DNA from: Paroedura picta | Lineage: Eukaryota > Chordata > Lepidosauria > Squamata > Gekkonidae | Direction: 5' to 3' | Assembly (NCBI RefSeq): GCF_049243985.1 | Contig: NC_135369.1 | Coordinates: 21,478,533-21,542,532 of the forward strand | Length of the DNA stretch: 64,000 nt | Shown here: piece by piece, positions 22,601 to 34,600 of the stretch | Numbering within the stretch: the first letter of the stretch is position 1 | How the letters are laid out: every line of letters begins with the position of its first letter | The notes under the pieces: generated by a model | Seen by the model: only the letters and a program-made list of their open reading frames with translations | Databases searched by the model: none | What the model was told of the DNA's origin: nothing | Position numbers and translations under genes: made by a program

Positions 22601-25600
22601 ACGGGGTGGTTTGCCAGTGCCTTCCCCAGTCATTACCGTTTACCCCCCAGCAAGCTGGGTACTCATTTTACCGACCTCGGAAGGATGGAAGGCTGAGTCA
22701 ACCTTGAGCCGGCTGCTGGGATTGAACTCCCAGCCTCATGGGCAGAGCTTTCAGACAACATTTTTGCTGCCTTACCACTCTGCTCAAATTTAACATTGTG
22801 CTGTATTCTTCCATGAAAACCAGAAAACCGAATAGCATTGGGCCCCCATCCACAACATGTTTACTTAGAAGTAAATCCTGTTCAGTAATACTTTTTCTTC
22901 TCTATACAATTGCCCCTGTAAATGTTTTTACTTTATGCCCTCTCTTGCCTACTTTACTAATTACTTCCTGTTCTTTTTCTGGCATTATGGACTAGTAATC
23001 AGTTCCTTTCCCAGAGATTCGGGTTGAGAGAGGCTTTTGTTACTATTCTCTTTGGCTGCAATCCGACTGCTCACTATTTTATTTTTCATTATTGTTGTTT
23101 CAAAACAGCATAATTATAACAACAAGAGGATCATCCAAATGAACAATTGTTCTTGCAGCTCATGAGAAAGCTGTAATTAGCTGCCCCCAAGGGAATAGTG
23201 GGTGGTACAAAGGAGGCCTGAAAAAACAGAGTCATGTAAAGCTATGGGAAACCCCAACACTGCTTCCATCAATCCTTGGATGGCCAGCTGGTGTTGCAAG
23301 TAGGTTTGAAATGATAAGGCAGGGAAATAAACCAAAAAACATTGGAATACAACAGACTGACATCCACATATGCTGCATTCTCTATAACAGGGGAGGCCAC
23401 ACTGTGGCTCTCCAAATGTCCATGGACTACAATTCCCAGCACTGGCAGAGGCTCAAGGGAATTGTAGTCCATGGCCATCTGGAGAGCCAAAGTTTGGCCA
23501 CTCCAACTCTATAACAAACAATTAAATGGACTATGTCTAAATAGCTCCAATTGGAGCAACCTAGGCACTAGGGCTGCCAGACTTCCCACTGTGATGGGAG
23601 ATCTTCCATTGGCAGGTCCCTTTGTCTGAAAAACAGCATCACCAATGTCCCTATGTCATTTTCAAGGAAAACCAGGAAGTGATCCAGGATGGCACTAGGG
23701 TGTAAACTGCACGGAGCTTTTATTCCAATCCCAGGTCGATTCAGTCCCTGCCATCAACACAGAATGCGATTTCCATTTTGATTTTTGCCGATTTCAATTT
23801 TCCTTCTGCAACAAGCAGGATTGATCCCGAGTGATCCTACTTTTATTGTACGATATCTTAGAGTGCTTTTAAGCCTCAATATTTTAAGAATTGGATTGAG
23901 AAAGGAGCCTGTTTTGAATCTGGGCTCTGCTCTGTGGTAGAGAACCCCTGATTGGCCAAAGCTGCTCATGTGACAAGCTTGCCTTAAAGGAGAAGCCCCT
24001 AATTTCTCTCAACTTCTCTCGGTCTTGGATTTTTTTCTCCCTCCTCTGCCTTCTTCGATCATCTCCCCTCCCCCTCCAAGAAAAAAAAAAGAAAGAGGCT
24101 GTGCTTGTCTCCCCCCCCCTTCTGAACTACCCTAACCATGTGCAGAACACTTTTTTGTTTCAATGGGGAGGGGAGGAAAGAGGAAGACCTGAGTTCAAAT
24201 CAATCTGAAATCAACAAGATTGACCATGGAATAAACAAAGTAGGTGCAGACTCTGCCTAGGAGTTGCCAGAAATGACATGGTTTTACTACAGAGTGTTCA
24301 GTGATTCCTGGAGCTGAGTTTCCCCCTGAAGTGATGTAGCAATATCAGTGACCCCACATGCCCCCCTGTGTCCCCACCCTTAGCCTTACTGTGGGTTACA
24401 AGGCTTGGCATGGTAAAACCTACTAGGGATGCTTCCTCTTTCTTTCTCCATGTTCCTGTTGTTGGGGATATTCCGCCCCCCCCCCAGGGTTTCTGCATGT
24501 AAAATCTCTGAAGGCCTAAATATACAATAGAGTGTTTACATGCCTGCTCTGCATCCACCCTGTTGAACCAAATGTACACTGGAAATTCCATGTTCAGAAC
24601 TCAAAAGATTTTTGAAACTTAACTCTCAGGCAGGTGGATTCTGTTTGAGATTGTGGTATGCGGGAGTGGGGGCTTAAGTCTTCCCTACTAGGCCCATTTT
24701 GCCTACCTAAAGGAGCCCCAGAGAGCTGCTATTTGCCCTGTTTGGGAAACCTTTTAGTCTACTTAAGGTTTCCCTAGGGGGACAAACAGTGGCTCGCCCT
24801 AGCCAATATATTTCAGGAAAATGGTGCTGGGGACGGCTTAAGAGCCTCTCCCTGTAGGCTGTGTACCTGCACAAATTAAGGCCCCAGGTACTCAAGAACT
24901 GGGTTTCGGCATTGAACTCCCAGAGCCCTCCAGGGTGTAGTTTGCACAGGGCTTTTTAGCCAGTCCCAGTCCAAATAAATCCTTGCAGTCTACACTGAAT
25001 TCAATTTCCACATTGATTTTGAGTCATTTAAATTTTTCCCTCTACAACATGCATGATTGATCTGTAGTAACACTACCTTTCACCCACAATATCCAGAAGG
25101 GGATATAACCCTCGATATTTGAAAAAAAACGCCATCAGTAAGTGTGCAGCTTTCTGCTTTTTGCAGATTAACTCCGGGCCAACTTCATGGTAGGGTTGCC
25201 AGACTCCCCAAAGGATGGGGGCTGTCCTCTGGTGCCATGCCCCACCTCCCTGTCACCAATCAAGTGGCCAGCATGGGGGACTTGCCCCCCAAAAGAGGAG
25301 AAATCCTCCCATGTGCTGCAATGTATCTAAGTCACTGGCCATGTGACCTAAAAGTGACACTATAACTTCTGGAATGTCAGGTGGGGGAGCATTTTGGTAT
25401 ATGAGCAAAAATTCCATGATAGAAGTCAAATTTACCATAGAGTTTATGCCCAAATACCAGAGTGATAATGCCACTTTTGGGTCACATGGCCAGTGATGTA
25501 GACACATCAAAGTAGATAGATTGGGCTTTCCTGCTGCTTCCATTAAGCAGGCAGGAGGGACTTGGCTACCCTAGTCCTTGGCTATCCATAAGTGGCACCT

Positions 25601-28600
25601 CCTGGGGGTGAGGCAAGGGAAGGCATGCTGGGTGAGCAGCCCCCAGCAGCCAGTGCCACTGCCCATTACATCAGAGAGTCCACCCTCCAAAGCAAGGGTG
25701 TCCAAACTGTGGCTCTCCAGATGTCCCATGGACTACAATTCCCAGCACTACACTGGCAGGGGTTCATGGGGATTGTAGTCCATGGACATGTGGACAGTTT
25801 GACCATCCCTGCTCCAAAGCTGATCTCTGTAGTCTGAAGAGGAGCTGTCGTTCCGGGGGATCCTCAGGTCCCACCTGCAGACGGGCATCTCTAGTTGCAG
25901 ACAGTGATCCTGGGTATGAGAATCGAGGCAGTATAAGCGCCTCTCTATTCCAATCTATGAAACGTTGCAGGGTATGTAACAGCAAGGGAAAATTCATTCT
26001 CAAGAGAGGTCCCTTGACGCCCTGACTTGCTGCAGTCCCGTTATCCTGGAGATGGGATAACATGGGCAGCTGTTGGAGATGATGCAGCATTACCATCTGG
26101 GACCACACAAGTATTCAGGGAACAGCAATTAAGAGGTGCCTAATGAGCACAATTAGATGCTATCTGCTGATGAATGAGCAGCTTGGCACGGCTGCCTGTT
26201 GCTTTAGGCACATAATTGGAGGATGATCAATGGAAGCCAAACCCCCAGCCAGGGAGATCTCAGCTCCCCTCTTTACCCGTACCTAAGAGAGTTCATGAAA
26301 TGACGCTCCGAGGGAAGCTGCCAAGATTGCTCTTCCAAAGAATGCACTGAACAAGGAATGCCAAGGTTTTAGGAACCAATCCCTGAGACAGTGATGGCCC
26401 TTTCTGCACGCACGGCTTACTTTCGATTATCACTGAGCCCAAATCGGTGTCCTTTTAATTCAAATCCCGTGCCTGCATGCACTCTGCACTTTTTGAAAAT
26501 CTGATTTTCTCCTGGGAATTGTGGAATGAGTGTTCTGCTCTGCAGCGAGGTTAAAGCAGATTTCCCCATTTTGCCTGCTGGGGAGAATGAAGCCAGTAGG
26601 GCTTACTCCAGAGTAAGTACAAATAAAGTTGATGCCATGGCTAACGATTCCTTTTGAAGACTCTGTGGGTTCAAACAGGCAAGATCAAGAGTAGTGACAT
26701 CTATGAAATGTCAATTGCAGCTCAAACAGCCTCAGTTTGCCTTGGGGCCAAAGAGAAAGTTCACGATGGAGTTCACTAGTCCCTGGGCTAGTCATTCTCT
26801 GCCCCCACTCCATCTACCTCGTGGTTCTAGTGAGGATAACACTGAAAGAGGGGAGAGCCATATAAGCCTCCCAGAACTCCTTGGGAGAAGGGTGGGATAA
26901 AAATGCACCAAAGAATTAACCCTTCAAATCCACTTTGTTTTCCTATTTGCAGCCAGGCTCCGTGCTTTGCTATTAGCGTTTTAATGGGAAAACTGCGTGT
27001 TTTCCTCTCGTTTGAAACACTAACAGCAGAGCAGGAAAACAGGTTTTAAACAGTACAGCAAATGGAGCTTTCCCCATGAAGCCCTGGAGCAGACAGGAGT
27101 GGTGGTGGGAGATGGGCTGACAGGTGTTTCCTGGAAGTGGCGCCAGTCCTCTCTAGGAATTGCCAAAACTGTAGAGTTTCTGGCAATTCCTAGAGAGGAC
27201 TGACATCATTTCTGGGGATTTCCTGGGAAAGACCTCATGTTGTTGTTGATGACTGCCTCCACGGGCCCAGCAGTTCATATTATGTTGATGCTGGCCCTAC
27301 TATCAGCCGCCTGTTGACTCTCTCGTACAATAGTAACTGAGACCAACAATAGAGATGGTAGAGAAAAATACTTTTCTCCCTTTTACACAATACAAGCACT
27401 TGTGGGTCCTCAATGCAATTAATGAACTCAGAACAGACAAGGAAGGCCTTCTTCACTCAGAGTAATTAACATGTGGAATTCATGGCCGCAGGACGTGGTG
27501 GTGGCTACAAGCGTAGACCATTTGAAGAGGGGACTGGATAAATACCTGTTGCAGAGGCCCATCAGTGGCTATTGTCCCCAAGGTATAGATGGATCGCTCT
27601 CTCGGGGGCAGTGGTGCTCTGTATTCTTGGTTCGGGGGGGGGGGCCACGGTGGGAGGGCTTCTGGAGTTCTGGCCCTACTGGTGAGCCTCCTGATGGAAG
27701 TTGGATGGGAGGCTGGTATAAACATTTTGAGAAAGACAGTAAGCCCTTTTGAGGAGCAAACTCAGCAGCAGGAGAGAAGAAGAAAAGTTGGTTCTTATAT
27801 GCCGCTTTTCTCTACCCGAAGGAGTCTCAAAGCGGCTTACTGGGTGAGGCTGAGAGAGCCCTGATATCACTGCTCGGTCAGAGCAGTTTTCTCAGTGCTA
27901 TGGCGAGCCCAGGGTCACCCAGTGGGGGAGCACAGGTTCAAACACGGCTCTCCAGATTAGAAGTCCGCACTCCTAACCACTACACCAAGTTGTAAAGGCA
28001 TCTATCTGCAAATGCTGGCTGCATGTGGGGGAGTGGGGAATCAAACCGAGCTCTCCAGATTATAAAATCACAGAATCATAGAGTTGGAAGGGGCCATACA
28101 GGCCATCTACTCCAACCCCCTGCTCAACGCAGGATCAGCCCTAAGCATCCTAAAGCATCCAAGATTCGAAGTCTGCACTCCTAACCACTACACCAAACTG
28201 GCTCTGAGAGAAACTTCTGATGCTCTGTTCCAGCTGTTGGGAGAGAGGGCTGGAGGAGGTCTGTCACTTTAGAGATTCTGGAAACATCCAACCAGCCATT
28301 GTGGCAAACACGAAGATGCTGGCAAAGCAGCCAGGGCCCAGCAGCCATGACAGCTAAGTGAAACCTCCATGTTCAGGGGCAGCTGCTGTCATGTCTTGCT
28401 TTCCAGAAGCATCTACCTGGAAAGAGAATGCCAGGCTAGATGATCCCTCGGGGTATGCTTTTGAACGCAGCTGTGCACACAAACGCTCTCGCCATGCATC
28501 ATGTGGTAGATTGGCACAGAACTTCAGCTCTCTGACTTCCTGCCTTTCACTTCCTGTCCTGGGTGAGGAAGCGCATGAAATAACTCAGGGACTCCACCCA

Positions 28601-31600
28601 GTTTAACCACCCTTGGTGAGAAAAAGAGTGCCACTAGCGCATAATGTAACACATTATCACATTAAATCCTTTTCATCATGCAATGTGCTGGGGTTGGGGT
28701 GGGGATATTAATCAGATTTCAAGTTCCCCAAAATCTTGCGTGTTCAACGGTGTTGTTAATTTGGACCAGAGTCAAAACTTGCATTTTTCAGTTCTCTTTC
28801 AAAGGTTTTTGAGTTACGTGCTTGAGGAGAGAACTGGGCTGTCATTCCGTAGCAAACCGCCTGCTTTGCAAGAGAATGTATTGAGTTCATTTCCCAGCAT
28901 CTACTGAAAGGAGTTCAGACACCAGTTGGGAGAAAAAAATTCTCTCTGCCTGCAACCCAGGAGAGCCCTGCCAATCAGCATAACAAAATTCGAAGCTTAG
29001 AACAGTTTATATACTGAAAACATTTCTACATTGCCTTTCCCCCCAACTTAGCATTAGGTAGTTTTGTGCTTTTTGTACTTTGAAATTCTCAAAAAATGAT
29101 TTGCTCTAAGGGAGGTGGTGGTGGGGAATTATGTAGCGGTGGTTGGCTGAGCTTCTCTGATGTCACAGAAGGGCATGGCAGGCAGAAGAGTTTTTCTGGT
29201 TCTCTTATTGATGGAGCAGCTGGTATCATAGAGCAGACAGAATAACCTATGGAAGAAGAAATAGAAACAAAGATGTAGAAAAAGAAGAGTGTCTTAAGAA
29301 AGCAGGCTCGGATTAACTACACTCTAGGAAGACAAAGGCTGGTGGAGATTTTCTCAAAATAATGAAGGGAAGATTCTAGAAATACTGTAAGAAAATCAGG
29401 TGAAAGCTTGAATGGAGAAGTGAATTCAGACAGAAGCTCCAAAGAGCTCAACCGGTCAACTCTTTGTGTGTCGTAGCTATTAGAGTGCTGGACTAGAATC
29501 TTATAGACCAGTACAAATCCCCATTCTGCCCTGTAGTTTAACAGGTAACCTTGAACCAACACTTTAGTTAGAATTGTTGTACTGATCAAGTAGGAAAGGA
29601 AGACCAGGGCTGATTCTGCACTTACTTTGTTTTTTCCGTTGTGGATCCTGCTGAATTCAGATTGATTTGAACTTAGATCTTCCTTTACCCCCCCCCCCCA
29701 TTGAAACAGAAACTGTTCTGCACTTGATTGGGGAAGCTCAGAGTGGGAGACAAGCGTAGCAAGAGTCTCTTTCTTTCTTTTCTTGAAGGCAGGGAGAGGA
29801 TCGGAGACAGCAGAGGAGGGGGAAATAAATCCAAGAGGCAAATCTCTGCTGAGAGAAGTTAGGGCTTCTGGAGCGCAATCACTGTAAGACAAGCCTTGAA
29901 ACCGGGAACCAGGAAGTCTTTGAACTGACGTCCTAGCCAATCAGGGAAGACTCCCTTGCTACGGGGCCAGGGGAAGGGAGTTAATTCGCAAAAAGCAGAA
30001 ATCTGCATACTTGTTGATGGCGATTTTTCAAATATCGAGGGTTATATCCACTTCTGGATATCATGAGGGAAAGGTCGGGTCACTCCGGATCAATCATGCA
30101 TGTTACAGAGGGAAAATTTAAAATGCCCCAAATCAAAATGGAAATCGAATTCAGTGTAGACGGCAGGGATTTATTCGAACTGGGAGTGGGTAAAAAGCCC
30201 CGTGCAGACTACACCCTGAAGAGCTGCTTCCAGCCAGAGTGGACAATACCTTCTGTCTTTACTGAACTGACACGCTGTGAGAAAGTTGAGATGAAACAAG
30301 GGATTTTCCTTGGGCCTGAATTCAGGACCCGCTGCCTGCTTCTGCGTTTTTGCTCCTTCACTGCCTTCTTTTCCGCTCAGCTCCTCCAGATGCGAGACTA
30401 GATGGCAGTGGCAAGGACAAAGGAGAATCTGGCAGAATCCAACTGGGACCAAGGAGGCATCGGGACCAATTAAGAGCTGTGGGTGGGACGATCGATGAAT
30501 TCCTTATTGTGTTATAGTTGCGTTTGCCAGCTAGGCCACAGTGTTTTTTCTTGTAGTGTTAAGGGGTCAAAAAGAAGTTGTCAGTTACTTCCAGAGTTCC
30601 AACTATAAGGGAGGCCCACTGTTTCAGCACAAATATCAGTGCCAAATGTGCTCTGTTAAGGCCCTACGAATCCTTAAACCGGGGCTGGGGGGAGGCATGT
30701 TTAGAGCTCATCCTATCCCATCCAAGCTCTCCCTGTCAAACAGCAGCTGTATTCTAGGCAAAAACTGCCGTTCATCCATCAGCATATTCAGAGGCGTTGT
30801 GATTTTCCAGAATTAACCTTTTGTTCCCCAGTCCCCCAGGTCCTGAAGAGCTGCACAGAGTTTGTAGAAAAGCATGGGATAGTGGACGGAATCTACCGGC
30901 TGTCAGGAGTCTCGTCAAACATCCAGAAACTAAGGTAAGGGTGTTGAATGGGCCCCTCCCTCCACATTCAGTCCTCCATTTTTCATAAATTAAGCTGTGG
31001 AACTCACTGCCAGAATGCGGCAATGTGGAACATGTATGTAAGTGGCTTTAACAGGGTAGAGAAATTCATCAAGGAAGAAAGATACACGAAGATCCTGTGG
31101 GCTTTTATGCACTGCTGTTTTCATTCGGTTTCACTATGCATTCCCATGTATATATTTTATTTTGCTTTTCATCTTGCTCTCCCTGAATATGTGTGTCGGA
31201 TTTAATTTTGGTTCTGCATGGCTTGTCCTCCCTTCAACACTCCGTTTGTTTTCTCTTCTCCATTTCCCCGTGTTTTTTGAGATGGCTTTTGCTGTGGTTC
31301 CCCCCCTCCCCCTTAACCCCCAAGTCGAATTAAATCAAAAGCATAAAGGTTCCTTTGTGGTTCCTCCCCCTGCCTTTTGTTTGCCCCTAGCAGGCCACAC
31401 CTCTGCCACCCTAATTGAAACTGTTCCTTCCACTGTCCTCCAGGGGTCACGCAACGCATGTCTCAGCCAGTTGACTCTGAAATGGTGGAGGGCAGGAGAA
31501 TGGGGGGGGCGGAGTCAAGACTGCCCGCATTTCCATTGCTAAACAAATGCACGGTGACAGGAGCCCCACAGGGTGACCCTATTTATTGGAGATCTGATGG

Positions 31601-34600
31601 GATCAGTCTAGCCTGGGCTATCCAGCTCAGGGCAGTTAATCTACCTAGAGGCAGTAAATCTGAACACTAGATGTGGAAATGCATCAGAGAAGGTCATAAC
31701 CTTCATGCCCCATTTTGAGTCTTCCCAGAAGCACAGTGGCTACAAGGTAATAGACTAGGTGGATCATCAGTGATCCAGCAAGGCAACTTCCATAACTTTA
31801 TCAGCCATGACAGGTGAATGAACTTCCATGTTTGGAGGCACTGTACCTCTGAATACCAACTGTTGCTAGGATCATACTATGTGGGAGGGATGCTGCTTGC
31901 AGAGCCTGCTTGTGGGTTTCTCAGAGACATCCGATTGGTTGCATTTGGAAATCCCATGTAGAGCTAGATGGACTGTGGTCTGTTTTTGATTTTTGAGCAA
32001 ACAAGTAAAACAGATATACAATACATGTCAAGGTACCTTTTGGTAGAAGTTAAATCCGAATCAGTTAGTAGCCACGATAGCTAGAAGGAACTTCTCATGT
32101 CCAGAGGCAGTAGTCCACTAAATACTGGATGCTGAGACAATGGAGAGTCTTCATGCCCAGCTTCCTGGAGACAATTGGCTGAATACCTTTGGATGCCAAA
32201 CTGGCTGTTGCTTTGATCCAGCCCACCCAGTGCGCTCATGAGTGATGATTGCTAGATGGAACCTTCACATTCAGAGGCAGTCTAACTTAAAAGTACCAGA
32301 TGCTGTTACATTCTTGTCCTTATGTTGGAACCTCCTGGAGATGTCTAATTCTTCAGTGTTGGAAACTGAATGTTGCATTAGGTCTGACTCTGAGGAAGCA
32401 ACTGTCGTTCTTAGGTTTTAATTCTCTGTCCGCGAATTTGCCCATTTCTTCTTCCTTCCCTTTGTTCTTAGGCTCGAATTTGACACTGCCAGCTGCCCTG
32501 ATCTCAACAAAGATGTCTACCTGCAGGACATCCACTGTGTGAGTTCCCTCTGCAAGGCCTACTTCCGGGAGTTGCCCAATCCCCTCCTCACGTACCAGCT
32601 GTATGACAAATTTGCAGTAAGTATGGCAGACGGGACTGTCCTTATCCCAGCCAGCTTCAACCTTTTGACTGTGGAGGTAATGCTGAAATACTTTTCAGGC
32701 TTCAAGGTACCAGGAAGTGATGTCAGCGGGCCATGCCTCCCTGTCATGCCCCACCCCTGGAAGTGAGAGGAGCCTTGGCTAGCAAAGGTTTAAATCAGGC
32801 TTTCTCAACCAGGGTTTCATGAAATCCTGGGTTTTTTTCTGACAGCCCTGGAAGGGTTTCCTGAATGGGTGGGAGCTAATTATTTTAGATATTTTTAAAA
32901 TGTGTTAAACATTTATACATGGTCATGTCTACCCCTCCTCTCTCCCAAATGGCCAATGATGGGCCTGGAGGGGGTGGGAAGGGGAGGGCCTCTGGGTGGG
33001 CGTATCCAGTGCTATGCTTCCCAACTGTATTCAGCATGATCACGCCACTTCTGGGTTTTTTCGAAACCTGAAGAATATTTCAGGGGTTTTTCAATAGTAA
33101 AAAAGTTGAGAAAGGCTGGTTTAAATGGTCGGAGACCCTCTCCTTCCCAATCCCGCCAGGCACATCATTGGCCACTTTAGGAAGGGGGTGAGACAACCTC
33201 CCCAAATAAGGGTATTTTTTTCCTCTTCCCTTGGAGTCACAAACGGCAGGCATAGAAGAAGAAGAAGAAGAGTTGGTTCTTATATGCCGCTTTTCCCTAC
33301 CCGAAGGAGGCTCAAAGCGGCTTACAGTCGCCTTCCCTTTCCTCTCCCCACAACAGACACCCTGTGAGGTGGGTGAGGCTGAGAGAGCCCTGATATCACT
33401 GCCCGGTCAGAACAGTTTTATCAGTGCCGTGGCGAGCCCAAGGTCACCCAGCTGGTTGCATGTGGGGGAGCGCAGAATCGAACCTGGCATGCCAGATTAG
33501 AAGTCCGCACTCCTAACCACTACACCAAACTGGCTCTCTAGGGTGGGAGGGCTCTCTCCCCAGCCTCCATTTATGCTGTTGAATGCTCCTCTCCCCTCCA
33601 CACCTGGGACGTCCAATAGGCAGACCTCTGCCTGGGGTGCCAGAAGATGCTCAGTGAACCGCATGATCAGTGGCACCAAACACAACCCTGGAGGCCAAAG
33701 CATCTCATTGTTTTAGACAACCTATGATGATGGTGTTAGCCATTCAGCTGACTCCAACTCTTGGCGATCCTGTGGCTCAACTGTGGTCACAATTTATGAT
33801 CCTGCACCACTTTTTTCAGTTGTTTAATGCTCTAGCCAGCCTATAAACTAAACAAATAAATACAATCAATAACTCGGATCCGGTTAACAATACAGGAATG
33901 AGTGGTATTTAGGTATTTCCAGGTGAGATTTGAGTCCAGCAATACCTTAGAACAGGGGTGGCCAAACTGTGGCTGTCCAGGTGTCCATGGATTACAATTC
34001 CCATAAGCCCCTGCCAGCCTGGCAGGGGCTTATGGGAATTGCAGTCCATGGACATCTGCACAGTCACAGTTTGGCCCCCCTGCTTTAGAGACCAAGAAGA
34101 TTTTTGGGGTACAAGCTTTTGAGAGTCAAAGTCCATTGTTGGACACAAGCCAGAATGGGGAACCCTGATTCATTATGTTCCACTCAGAATTTGGGAAGGG
34201 GGTTGCAAAGAAGGGAGTCAGGATGCACAGATACAATGCCAACTGGAATCAGCTTGATTAAAGCAGAGCTCGGAAGTGAGATGATAACCCTATCCATTTA
34301 GGTATTTCTGACTTCACCCCATGTGAGAAATCCCTGAAGAGAAAAGGAAGCGCCTGCTGTGGGGATGGAAGCTGAAATGTCATTTGCTTCACTTATACCC
34401 CACCTTTCTCTCCAACGGGGATCCAAAGCAGAAACAGACCACACTGGCCCTTTTCACAAGTGACAGGAGATGCACCTATAATCTGTGCATAATGCATGGA
34501 ATGATGCTCATGTTATATTCGATGCACGTACAGCTGCAAGTGCTGCTGAAACTCCCACATTTTATCCAGATCCCGGTCCCTGGTTCCATTTGCCAAATGA

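Larger units (their letters stand above)
16648..30831 (+). other. ARHGAP30 intron 1 (14.2 kb)
   Basis: No coding exon seen. It holds a CR1 3' end, five palindromic MITE copies or arms, three copies of a roughly 600-bp CTGCAC-ended repeat in both orientations, two other hAT elements, several SINEs, a nested CR1-in-SINE insertion and a 22-bp perfect hairpin at 27144-27202. Stretches such as 18550-19700 and 28450-29300 show nothing I can name. Confidence 0.8.

Noticed and set aside
21999-22793. 264-codon + strand open frame
   Set aside because: It crosses a MITE arm, a GC-rich hAT element and a SINE in turn; no protein family is recognisable.
23695-24260. Solo retroviral LTR
   Set aside because: The ends are short inverted repeats rather than TG..CA, and no flanking 4-6 bp duplication is seen, so I lean to a DNA element, without certainty.
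29317-29940. 207-codon - strand open frame
   Set aside because: Most of it lies in the ~600-bp dispersed repeat and the frame is not conserved in the other copies.
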